From IMG/VR virus record IMGVR_UViG_3300020222_000048, positions 1 through 44,527 of that record: DNA of 44,527 nt; one strand, written 5' to 3'. The position numbers were made by a program, and so were the translations under genes. The notes below the pieces were generated by a model. It searched no databases. It had not been told where the DNA came from and saw only the letters and a program-made list of their open reading frames with translations. The DNA is from a virus. Of the stretch, positions 18,101 through 25,546 are shown one piece after another. Position 1 is the stretch's first letter, and each line of letters begins with the position of its first letter.

Positions 18101-20289
18101 ATTACAATAACGTATTACAAACTGGTGGAACCATAACAGTTCCAACGCCAACTACATCAGTAAACAACATAGCTAAATACGATACTTTAACTGATGCTTG
18201 GTCTTCTTTGGGAGATGGATTACCAGATACGGTTTGGACAATTACTAAATTTAATGGTGAGATATATGCCGGATACGATGGAGAAGACGCATTAAGTGGT
18301 AATTATATATCTAAATTTAATGGAACATCTTGGGAACCTGTTGGCGTTGGAGATGAAATAAGTACATCTGTTTATGCTTTAGCGTCTTCAGGAAGTGACT
18401 TATATATTGGAGGTAATTTTTTCTTCCCCAAACCGGATGGAGATGAAAGAATAGCTGTATGGAATGGTACTTCTTGGAGAGGTTTTTTTGAAGGAGTTAC
18501 ATATCCTACTTCTTCCTATGTCTGGTATCACAACGGCGCTATAAGCGCTTTAGAAGTTTATGAAAATAAATTATATATTGGTGGCGATTTCACCAATATG
18601 CGTACAGGCATCGGTGGAGAAGAGGTTTATAACCATATATGCGTTTTTGATACTGAAACCGGAATTGTATCTGCTTTAGGAAATGGTTTAAATGATATAG
18701 TGAAAACCATATTTGTTTCTGATAGCAATAATGTATATGCCGGTGGTTCTTTTACTGTCACTGGTAATTTTATTTCTAAATGGAATGGAACAAATTGGTC
18801 ACAGCTTGGAAATGATTTAATAACATCTGGCGGTAATTATGTAACTGATATTTTAGTTAGTGGTAATTGTATATTTGTAGTTGGCGATTATACAACCAGT
18901 AGTTTATATAGCGCTTATGAACATGGCGTTGGTAGATATTGTGAAGTTCCAACATACACTTTATTAGCCGAATTATCTGGTTCTGAGGGTCTAGATTATA
19001 GCTCTTCTTCTATTCAAACCATAAATACATTCCCGTATGATATAACGATACCAGAAGAAAATGGTAAATTTTTAATTTCTTGGGTTACAGATGAAGAGGA
19101 TACAAATTCTGGTTTCTCTATTACTTGGAATGAAGATCAATATATAGCTCCCGTTCCACCAACACTAGTTTTAACTGCGGTAGCAAAATCAATAAAACAC
19201 GATAACGAATATGTTGTACATCAAATACCAAGAAATGATATTCAATATGCTTGGATGACGGCATCCGCCGTTCCATCGTTATTGCCTTATGGATTTATCA
19301 ACGGATATGCTAATCAATATTTTTCTACAATAAGCTTTTTATCAGGTAACCTTTCTGGCTCTCATATAATAGATTATGTTGGATTAAACAACGTTATATT
19401 TAAAAACGTTAACACCTCTTCTAATACGATATCACCAGATGGTAATGTTATTGACGTAAACGCATATATTTCTAATATCTATGGCCCTTATCAGGGTGCT
19501 TCTTGGAAGCAAATTAGAGGAACAGAAAATAAATTAGTAAATATTTCTAGAAAAAATAACCATATCCTAGTACAAGATGTTCCTAAGATTAGAACTATAG
19601 TAAATAATGATCGTACTAAAACGACTACCATAGATAGCAGAAGCACAAATTTCACTTCCTATAAAGAACCGGCTGTTGACTATAATTATCCTATGGAACA
19701 TAAGGTAATGATTAGTAGTTCATTGGACGGAATACAAAATATTAATATTGTTAACAGTTATGATAACAATAAAAATTTACTATCTAATATAGATTTAAGC
19801 TTAAGATTATCTGTATCGGAAAGACAGGAATTACAAACACACGATTTACTAAATAATTTATCTAAAGATAACACTTATGATCCAAGTCCGGTTATAAATG
19901 AAGCTTCTTATATACAACAAGTATTTCCATCTAGAGAAACTGTAACTATTAAAGAAATAAGAGTAAAAGATAATTATGATGATAATTTAGTTAATTCCTC
20001 CAGCGTGGCACATGTAAAAACATATTGGAAGGAAAACTATATTGACCGTAGAAGAATAGATGGAAGCAGTGATCTATTTAGCTCTATAAGCTCATCTTAT
20101 ACCGCGTTAACTAATTTTACATCCTCTATTTTAGGAAAGTGTCCGGTTATTCATAATGTATCCGGAACACACTATGCGTCTATTTATTCAATTGATAATT
20201 TAACTGGTTCTTTTAATGAATATAATAGTAATATTAGCGGTTCAATTGCAAGACCAATAATTCCGTGGGCAAGACGTTTTATTTTATAA
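12172..20289 (+). CDS. Giant tail/baseplate-periphery protein: LamG - tail core - LamG - split CUB-like with beta-propeller array (2705 aa)
   Basis: The order of recognisable parts is as follows. A conserved-looking N-terminus holds FTSASNFARYGSAERYY. A LamG/concanavalin-like fold spans ~155-370 (GNTVEFWFKDEYSSTGSL ... KWHHYAFTF ... YDELRFWKVARNS). A tail-core region spans ~470-610 (YNNLTFIYKSKGTEKSLRNL, IRCFGVDDELVKINLY). A second LamG-like region spans ~655-865 (ISNLRLWFDYLNNDELLSHA). A helical region spans ~895-1170 (LPASANITDKIRNVVESHIL, ERNKYENKLPTLE), which I recall in other large marine phages. About 14 blade-like repeats (DIYVGGNF, KLYIGGDF, NVYAGGSF) lie at ~1504-2255. CUB-like halves flank the array at ~1454-1495 and ~2260-2322. 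A C-terminal ~380-residue region follows. The protein most likely sits on the baseplate periphery and offers carbohydrate- or receptor-binding modules. It is not one of the standard T4 proteins. Confidence 0.7.
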   Translation: MSLKNLFGKTSENIISNKELQKIYDDSESQQYVEQVIEEKNKFIPVVDFTSASNFARYGSAERYYVDALTNIYQNYPYDGSKKEKLEWRNRSTPFDLYVFDNLYPKTTGYVNLSANITLSSQIVDLVSYRSSSAPQYITVKGGPNPAIDGKFENSNIYDLKTNRECNLGITQQGNTVEFWFKDEYSSTGSLTNSRYALFDLWNGKAKSDNSYSRLLIENLNGTSFGVTYMSGSSGADRVSIEHSIDKNKWHHYAFTFKNNSQNNNNLDISLYVDGDLVKKITTTATGKINLANNSGMIANIGAYRTNIDANNNAWNGFGVSYGSYDELRFWKVARNSKQIFNSWHRSSGGGTNKDTANTNLGIYFKFNEGVIDENNINDLDKICLDYSGRLSNGVIVNYTAGCKNTSSAINEYFSKIIEEKEPIIFSSNPLVQQVIDEYSILGFQYDQTNPTSFYKSVPSWIVDETENKDYQDLNYLIQIISSYFDSLHLYIEKLPRIKDVEYLKSVDKQKTFTKNLLTSHGFEFSDIFSDASLYEELFSSTEKEDFSDKLYNVKNAIYQNIYNNLTFIYKSKGTEKSLRNLIRCFGVDDELVKINLYADNITYDLKDRYVPTAIKKKYINFNNTDKITGFIYQKQTPGNPTSKGFITGSTDEKLKFIPLTFETEVIFPKRNDVYSIDYFSAQYTDVSLFGVHTAKDDENDLSWGSDKFNFYVYATKIANDSPDVYFSLSGSFNGQQIYVTSSVYKNTYNNEKWNLSVRLYPDKLNNINLTSGSDEITKYYLDFVGYNVLGDDVNNNFIVSANILSGNYEEAIKQNKRLYVGAHYENFDGTTIKAYSDVKISNLRLWFDYLNNDELLSHALEVNTHGRQYPNWNPNYLNSIVNTFTSSYIISSQDTLVLDWTFEDVTSSDNNGQFYVKDFSSGSLDANYNYGLGWLADYLTNEYTAFGDKFFPNDLSTVENQYIYSLKKQQPETLNSNDLIDISPIDDFTRTKQSKPYTYFIAIEKSMAQVINDEILDWFATIKDFNNLIGDPSERYRIEYNGLAHLRKLFFSRVNNEPSYEKFLEFYKWIDSSITVLINQILPASANITDKIRNVVESHILERNKYENKLPTLEFKGKVKSYPVQSHLEYNYVEQAAELSSLSEQLKVSRYYNFKPIWLKNRVERNNTLVDTDLLPQNDIDREVLRQIINNKNLDSPPTVYLPNDITGYEHDTYKIRTLSKTYKLNTDKLIICEDIIKPINIENTKFTGQIQFAEDLENSASSDVLPKSYKKQGNFLNNYEYLQTSGRTENNKSFVSASGILTSTSSVNELGYADKSLIQRAAKKNVFVERFSAPGGAEVNSRGALDRDAEEYSAYNNLNYRNFRVRKQLHAWLAESMSINPVNPSYHKVNRNFGYLPGEPYYEYVGGNSGNGPIPTYTLSSSAYTLNNFMGILYDTGGVDQDYLISEQKYVFIEPPGGITKFTINSFSTADFNDKLKIYYNPNPEIEVELPKPHGAGGSQGWSDISLGLNNNALALAKIDNKIYVAGDFAFNGSEAVNLNSIAVWESGSNLMPLSGGGVDTDGGEEINCLYVSGTDIYVGGNFYTVGVDPLITIQQPLTDWTILTASTVFSVEYPYKIFSVNDTLYVAGYCDTTSKNGISYYNETSGWQILTSSDGYYISGTIHAIVVKDNYIYYAGNIRNVNNTSDILAQSNIGRYDLTTNTYETLGTPHIDITDFSSGSYVNCMTISGSDVYVGLWDAKNYIVWKWDGSSWSGVGDQILNFVPTYANDIQFSGSDIYLGVTFEAGLWTLSSSIWIPVANYDGSYVKQNNINPNYNSSTGLEALKGESGVSTVRKIIVNDDGTIDIFGGFNKLADNNGNAILELSGAAKISFDVTGSIVFSQIGDGLLVYGSPTYDTRYVQQIHAAHYSGSDLYVAGAFDDYTSYKVYKLVGTAWIPQLSSDYSSGEGVIYDFTFLGEKTYFVGNDLLDSINSNYNNVLQTGGTITVPTPTTSVNNIAKYDTLTDAWSSLGDGLPDTVWTITKFNGEIYAGYDGEDALSGNYISKFNGTSWEPVGVGDEISTSVYALASSGSDLYIGGNFFFPKPDGDERIAVWNGTSWRGFFEGVTYPTSSYVWYHNGAISALEVYENKLYIGGDFTNMRTGIGGEEVYNHICVFDTETGIVSALGNGLNDIVKTIFVSDSNNVYAGGSFTVTGNFISKWNGTNWSQLGNDLITSGGNYVTDILVSGNCIFVVGDYTTSSLYSAYEHGVGRYCEVPTYTLLAELSGSEGLDYSSSSIQTINTFPYDITIPEENGKFLISWVTDEEDTNSGFSITWNEDQYIAPVPPTLVLTAVAKSIKHDNEYVVHQIPRNDIQYAWMTASAVPSLLPYGFINGYANQYFSTISFLSGNLSGSHIIDYVGLNNVIFKNVNTSSNTISPDGNVIDVNAYISNIYGPYQGASWKQIRGTENKLVNISRKNNHILVQDVPKIRTIVNNDRTKTTTIDSRSTNFTSYKEPAVDYNYPMEHKVMISSSLDGIQNINIVNSYDNNKNLLSNIDLSLRLSVSERQELQTHDLLNNLSKDNTYDPSPVINEASYIQQVFPSRETVTIKEIRVKDNYDDNLVNSSSVAHVKTYWKENYIDRRRIDGSSDLFSSISSSYTALTNFTSSILGKCPVIHNVSGTHYASIYSIDNLTGSFNEYNSNISGSIARPIIPWARRFIL
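16681..18936 (+). repeat. Beta-propeller repeat array inside the 2705-aa protein
   Basis: Blade-like units recur about every 45-65 residues, each with a 'hydrophobic-Y-x-G-G-x-F' strand (for example at about residues 1524, 1579, 1626, 1674, 1734, 1779, 1846, 1916, 1962, 2029, 2076, 2133, 2187 and 2233). Most are followed by a 'I-W/KWNGTSW' strand. About 14 units can be counted by eye, which would suit two seven-bladed propellers. The DNA copies have diverged, so this is an old array rather than a recent expansion. Confidence 0.7.
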
Positions 20290-20329
20290 AATTTAACTTT
20301 TTTGATATAATATACTTTGGAGTTTAATA

Positions 20330-23300
20330 ATGCCATTATTTGATTTTAATTTTGATTTTGTTTATTCGAATGATAATTTAAACATGACTATGAGTTATGG
20401 CGGCACGCAAAAAGGTGCCATATCTCCATATTCATTAGCAGAACACCGCTACTTTATAATGGAACCGCAAGATTTTGGAAATGTTTCTTTAGAAATGGCG
20501 GCAAAATATGATGGTTCAAAAATTAGTAAGTATTCTCCAACTATTATCAATTATTATCCGGAAAGACAGTCTAACTTTACTGGCAGTAGTATAACAATTA
20601 ATAATAGTATTTATATTGGATATAGTTTTAAATGGAATATGTTTGGATTACCCGGCTCATTACCTCCTTATTATCATAAGTTTGCTTTTATTTCTGATTC
20701 TAGTTATAGTTTTATAAAATATAACTTTTTATTTAATAGTGGCGATTTTGATAATTGTAATATAAATAAAATTATAGTATATAATAATACTATTTATGCA
20801 TTTGGAGATTTTAATAAAGCCTCTTCTAGCTCCAGCTCTTTACCTCCTAATTATACGGCTTTAAATTCAACGGCTACTAATGCTAGATACGCAGTAAAGA
20901 ATAATATTAATGGAGGTTCATGGACGGAACTTAGCGGCGGCACTAATGCAGCCGTAAAAGATGCAGTGCTTATTAACAATGAAGACTTATATATAGTAGG
21001 CAATTTTACACAAACGGGTCCAAATATAAATAATGCACGTTATATTGCTAAATATAATATTTCTTCCTCTGCTTGGATAAATATGTCTGGTGGTTTGAGT
21101 GGTGTTACTAATTGTATAATTGCAGCAGGAAATGATCTATATGTTGGTGGCTTGTTTGTTACTGGCTCTAGCTCTTTAGGAGGTGAAATTACTCTTAATA
21201 ATATAGCTAAATGGAACACCATTTCTAAAACTTGGTCTTCTTTAGGCAATGGTTTAAATAATGAAGTAAAATGTTTGTTTTATGATTCAGATACTACAAG
21301 ATTGTATGCTGGTGGCAGTTTTACTACAGCCAGTTACGGTACAGCTAGTGTATTAGTAAATTATGTTGGCTATTATTATAATAATGAATGGTATGCATTA
21401 GACGAAAATAAGTTATTAAATAATGAAGTTTTGAGCATAACTAAATTTGATGAAGATATATATTTAGGTGGTAATTTTACAAATACAATAAATTCAGACT
21501 ATAATATTCCTTATTTAGCAAAATATACTGACAATTATTTATATGCCGTTGGAAAATCGGTAAATAATTCTGTTTATTCTTTCGCTACTGGCTCTAATAA
21601 TCTTTATTTAGTTGGCGATTTTACTTCTACTTTTTTTGGTAAACAAACAATAACCACCAAAGATATTTATATACCTTTTGAAGCTGCTAATTATGATTCT
21701 TATAGACTTGCTCCACGACCTCAATATGTATTTAATAATCATTTGCCAAGTTCAACTGGTTCTAGTAATTTTGGTGGTATGAAAATATTTGATTTAAATC
21801 CTAATAATCCATTAATACCAACTAAAACTTATAAATCAGAACCAGAAGCAATATTTGTTTTAAACGATGGTTATATTTATGAAACTGATAAATTATCAGG
21901 TAAAAAACCATTTTTTAATTCTTACGATGAATATTTTGAAGACTTAAAACCATTATCACAAAAATACTCAATTATTCCTGAATTTCGTATGGAAAATGTA
22001 ATTGATTATTATCTTAAAGAAAAAAATGGCGATTTTACTGCCGGTTTAACATCTAGTTATCTAAGTTTAGATTCCAATGTTGATAATTTAGATGATATAA
22101 ATTCCAACATAAATTTAACCAATCCTATTAAGACTTTTATTGAAGATGTAAATATACCATCTAGAGTTTCTAATTTGTCTATTACCGTTAACGGTTTAAA
22201 AAAATTATTACCTTATAATGGTTTCTATCCTCAACAAAGAGTAGCACAATTAGCTGATAAATTCATAAATTCTTTTATAGATACGACTAGTAAGTATTTA
22301 TCAAACGATGGAATAGAGTACGACACAAATTTATCAAACGGAACTCCTAGAGATCAACAAATACTTACTTTATTACAGCCGTTATTTGCTCCCGGCATAT
22401 TAATGAACAGTATCAAATCGTCTATTGCGGTTGATTGGCCTGCATTTATTGGTAACTATGGCGCTTATAGCGGCTCAAAGCCTAATTTTTATGAAACTTA
22501 TAATTTAACTTTAGCAGAAAATTCACCGTTCACGAATGGGTATAATACTTCTTATTGTTTATCTGCTGACAAATTTGATTTTAGATTCCCATTCGAATCT
22601 TTATTAGAATTTGACAAAATAATACCATCACAATTTAAGACAGGAAGTAATAATTTATATTACTTAGATCCCACGTACTATTCTACTGATGTAGTATCGG
22701 GCAGTGATAGACAGTATTTAAGGTATCCTTGCTATAACTTATCTACTGGATCATTAAAACCATTTAATTTTATAAATAATACATATAAATTAAGTATGCA
22801 TAATTTTTTAGCTGAAGTTCCCAATTTTTTCTTACAAAATGGATTAAATAATTTTATTTCTGAAAAAATAGATACAGTTACCCCTTTATCTGGCGTGGCT
22901 TATATTTTAGATGTAAAACTATCAAGAAACCCTTCAGAATATAAAGAGTTTATTCAACATCCTTTATATGAATCATTAAGAAATCTTTCTGATACTTTTA
23001 TTTCTGGTACTTATTTACCTCCCGGTGCTGATTCTTTGTATGGACCACCTTGTAGATTTTTCCTAGATTTTTCTGCTATTGCTTCTGTAGCTCCAATAAA
23101 TGAAATGATAAAATATAGTTTAGCAAATTATGAACTTAAATACTTAGATTCTCCTGCTTATGCTCCATATGTTCCTCCTTATTATTATGGAGAATCTGTG
23201 GCAAGAATAGTATTCTTACCTGACGAAAATAGACCATATACTTTACAAGAAATTCAGGAAAACGCAAAAAAGTATACATATTTTTTCAATACCGGCTCAG

Positions 23301-24571
23301 ACACATTGTTTGATTATAAAAACTCTCTTTTTGGTTCTGAAAATCCGTCATCTAAATATAATACACTAGCTTATAAAGAAAGGATGAATTTATCTGCAAG
23401 TGTTAATCTTTTTTCAGAAACAGAAATACAAGATGTATCAATTGATGTGTCAACCGGAATACCAAAAGAATCACTTAGCCCTAATAATAAAAAATATAGC
23501 TGGGTAATTCAAACTAAATTTGAAACTCCTTCTATTAACTTCGCTAAAGTAGGCAACTATAATAATTTAGGAATGAATTTTCTAGGTGGCACAAAATCAG
23601 ATTATGTAGAAGGTATATATTCTAATTTATATAAAGGGCTTTGGACTTCTTACGGCAAACCTGTAACTGAAGATGAAGGAATAAAGTTATCTATTCTTCC
23701 TTTTGACTTTAATTTATATGTAAATGACGTTCCGACAGCTGCTCAAGCAGGAGCTACTGATGTGGCACATTTAACTGACTTAATAAACTTTGCAGATATA
23801 GCTGGCAATAATACAAGAACAATTGGTTTAATAGCAAATAAAAAAATAATTAAAGAAGGCGTTGTTGTTATACCATATATTATGACCGATCCTACTTACA
23901 ATGAATCAGAATTTGCTTCATTAGCGCAGCCAATATTTGGAGAAAATGGTAATTACGTTAATTTATTTCCCTACAATACTCCTAGATATTTTAAAATAGA
24001 TAAAAAAATAATATCTGATGCTTTAGGTTTAGGTAAGGCATTTGAAACTGCTACTTTTGAAGAAATCAAAAAGCAAGTTAATTCTAATAAGGTAAATCCA
24101 AACAACTCAATTATTAAAACGATAAAAGCAATGACAGAATTTGTCATTCCTCCACATTTAAATTGGGTAAAAAATACAAATCTAGAACCCTTTGTAATGT
24201 ATATTTTTCCATTTTCTTCAGAACTAGATACTGACGATTTATCAGATATTTGGCAAGGAGTAATGCCAAAGCAGGCTCGTAGAGTTGAAAAAGAAAGTAT
24301 AGAAATCAATCACGGATTAGAAGAAAATGAAATGTTTCATGGTAAGAAGCTTCCTCAAGATATAAAATTCAAGATTTTTAAAGTTAAGCAACAGGCTAAT
24401 ATTAACTATTATAAATTAACTAACGACTCAAAAGACGATGCTAACTTTAAGTTTACTTTCAATAATCAAGAAAAAGTACCTGATTACTCTTTCAACTATC
24501 CATATGACTATTTTTCACTAGTAGAACTAGTTAATGTTGATGCTAAAATAACTATTTCTAAAATAGGATAA
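20330..24571 (+). CDS. Large tail structural protein with N-terminal beta-propeller repeats (1413 aa)
   Basis: A GGAG ribosome binding site at 20319-20322 supports the start. Residues ~1-130 are a short N-terminal region beginning MPLFDFNFDFVYSNDNL. Residues ~135-440 hold six blade-like repeats (IYAFGDF, LYIVGNF, LYVGGLF, LYAGGSF, IYLGGNF, LYLVGDF), with interleaved strands such as NNIAKWNTISKTWSSLGNGL, closely matching those of the preceding giant protein. The remaining ~970 residues contain no motif I recognise. Landmarks are PYAPYVPPYYYGESVARIVF and a C-terminal segment ending VELVNVDAKITISKIG. Its position and size suggest another baseplate-periphery or tail-fibre-network protein. The next gene starts three bases after its stop. 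Confidence 0.6.
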   Translation: MPLFDFNFDFVYSNDNLNMTMSYGGTQKGAISPYSLAEHRYFIMEPQDFGNVSLEMAAKYDGSKISKYSPTIINYYPERQSNFTGSSITINNSIYIGYSFKWNMFGLPGSLPPYYHKFAFISDSSYSFIKYNFLFNSGDFDNCNINKIIVYNNTIYAFGDFNKASSSSSSLPPNYTALNSTATNARYAVKNNINGGSWTELSGGTNAAVKDAVLINNEDLYIVGNFTQTGPNINNARYIAKYNISSSAWINMSGGLSGVTNCIIAAGNDLYVGGLFVTGSSSLGGEITLNNIAKWNTISKTWSSLGNGLNNEVKCLFYDSDTTRLYAGGSFTTASYGTASVLVNYVGYYYNNEWYALDENKLLNNEVLSITKFDEDIYLGGNFTNTINSDYNIPYLAKYTDNYLYAVGKSVNNSVYSFATGSNNLYLVGDFTSTFFGKQTITTKDIYIPFEAANYDSYRLAPRPQYVFNNHLPSSTGSSNFGGMKIFDLNPNNPLIPTKTYKSEPEAIFVLNDGYIYETDKLSGKKPFFNSYDEYFEDLKPLSQKYSIIPEFRMENVIDYYLKEKNGDFTAGLTSSYLSLDSNVDNLDDINSNINLTNPIKTFIEDVNIPSRVSNLSITVNGLKKLLPYNGFYPQQRVAQLADKFINSFIDTTSKYLSNDGIEYDTNLSNGTPRDQQILTLLQPLFAPGILMNSIKSSIAVDWPAFIGNYGAYSGSKPNFYETYNLTLAENSPFTNGYNTSYCLSADKFDFRFPFESLLEFDKIIPSQFKTGSNNLYYLDPTYYSTDVVSGSDRQYLRYPCYNLSTGSLKPFNFINNTYKLSMHNFLAEVPNFFLQNGLNNFISEKIDTVTPLSGVAYILDVKLSRNPSEYKEFIQHPLYESLRNLSDTFISGTYLPPGADSLYGPPCRFFLDFSAIASVAPINEMIKYSLANYELKYLDSPAYAPYVPPYYYGESVARIVFLPDENRPYTLQEIQENAKKYTYFFNTGSDTLFDYKNSLFGSENPSSKYNTLAYKERMNLSASVNLFSETEIQDVSIDVSTGIPKESLSPNNKKYSWVIQTKFETPSINFAKVGNYNNLGMNFLGGTKSDYVEGIYSNLYKGLWTSYGKPVTEDEGIKLSILPFDFNLYVNDVPTAAQAGATDVAHLTDLINFADIAGNNTRTIGLIANKKIIKEGVVVIPYIMTDPTYNESEFASLAQPIFGENGNYVNLFPYNTPRYFKIDKKIISDALGLGKAFETATFEEIKKQVNSNKVNPNNSIIKTIKAMTEFVIPPHLNWVKNTNLEPFVMYIFPFSSELDTDDLSDIWQGVMPKQARRVEKESIEINHGLEENEMFHGKKLPQDIKFKIFKVKQQANINYYKLTNDSKDDANFKFTFNNQEKVPDYSFNYPYDYFSLVELVNVDAKITISKIG

Positions 24572-24574
24572 TAA

Positions 24575-25546
24575 ATGTCTTTTTTTGATAGTAAAGAAGA
24601 GGTTATAAAATTAGAGTTAACTACTCACGGTAAATATTTACTCTCTAAAGGTAAATTTAAACCTGTTTATTACTCTTTTCACGATGAAGACATTTTGTAT
24701 GATGCTGAATATGCTGATTTATTAGAAACGCAAAATAGCACTCAGACTAGAATATTGGAAGAAACGCCGTTTTTAAAACCACAAACAACTTATACTAGTG
24801 TTGAAAATAGCGTAAACAAAAATAAATCTTTATTGCTCTATAGCTTTTCTAATCTTTTAAAGCAACAAGAAGAACAGCTACAAAATGATAGAGATTATGC
24901 ATTATACTTATCTTTAGCAAATTCTGCTTATAACAACGTATACGCCCCGGCGTGGAATGTCAATATAATTTCAGGTACAATATCCACTTGTGAACAGTAT
25001 ATAGATAATTTAGACGGTTCTAAAAACTCTCTTTCACCATATTCTAAAATTCCACAAATTAATTTGTCAGAAAGTGTATATAGGTACAAAATATTAATTA
25101 ATGCCCCAGATGATAAACTAGCTTCTGAATTAAAAGATGACATGTTGGTTTCTTATGTGTCCGGTTCATCATATATATTAGAAAATAAAATACAAAATGA
25201 ATATGTAATAAGTATTAAAGAGGAAAATGTTAATAACATAAAAGATAATTTTGATATGGAAATATTTGTTGAAGAAGATAAATATTCTTACATTAATGAT
25301 GTTGTTGTTACATCATCTTATTGGAAAAAATTAAACTTTAAAAAACAAACAGAACAAATAAAAAATAACATTCTTTTAGATAAACCTTTAATTTTTGACA
25401 CACAAGAAGATTCTACTATTGTAGAATATTTTTTAGATATAACTGTGGATGAAGAGTTATTTGATGGTCCTACTGATGTGGCTTCAATCGGGACTTACAC
25501 ATCTAACATCACCAATGATGATGGTCCATTTGGAGAAGACTGCTAA
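24575..25546 (+). CDS. Structural protein, 'TxxGRxxLAKG' family, paralogue A (323 aa)
   Basis: The N-terminal ~70 residues (MSFFDSKEEVIKLELTTHGK, YLLSKGKFKPVYYSFHDEDI, LYDAEYADLLETQNS) match, strand for strand, the start of the protein at 30385-31326 (LDAVLTDTGRMRLAKGDGSF ... KFALADDEIDYSLYN). I recall this opening in proteins of large marine myoviruses annotated only as structural. The middle has a helical stretch (SNLLKQQEEQLQNDRDYALY). The C-terminus (VEYFLDITVDEELFDGPTD ... GPFGEDC) is acidic. The stop overlaps the next start as TAATG. The role is unknown; it is likely a virion component of the tail. Confidence 0.6.
   Translation: MSFFDSKEEVIKLELTTHGKYLLSKGKFKPVYYSFHDEDILYDAEYADLLETQNSTQTRILEETPFLKPQTTYTSVENSVNKNKSLLLYSFSNLLKQQEEQLQNDRDYALYLSLANSAYNNVYAPAWNVNIISGTISTCEQYIDNLDGSKNSLSPYSKIPQINLSESVYRYKILINAPDDKLASELKDDMLVSYVSGSSYILENKIQNEYVISIKEENVNNIKDNFDMEIFVEEDKYSYINDVVVTSSYWKKLNFKKQTEQIKNNILLDKPLIFDTQEDSTIVEYFLDITVDEELFDGPTDVASIGTYTSNITNDDGPFGEDC

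Noticed and set aside
20306-20311. TATAAT before the gene at 20330 as a host-type promoter
   Set aside because: No reasonable -35 element at 16-18 nt, and the match to the phage late octamer is poor; in such AT-rich sequence it can occur by chance.
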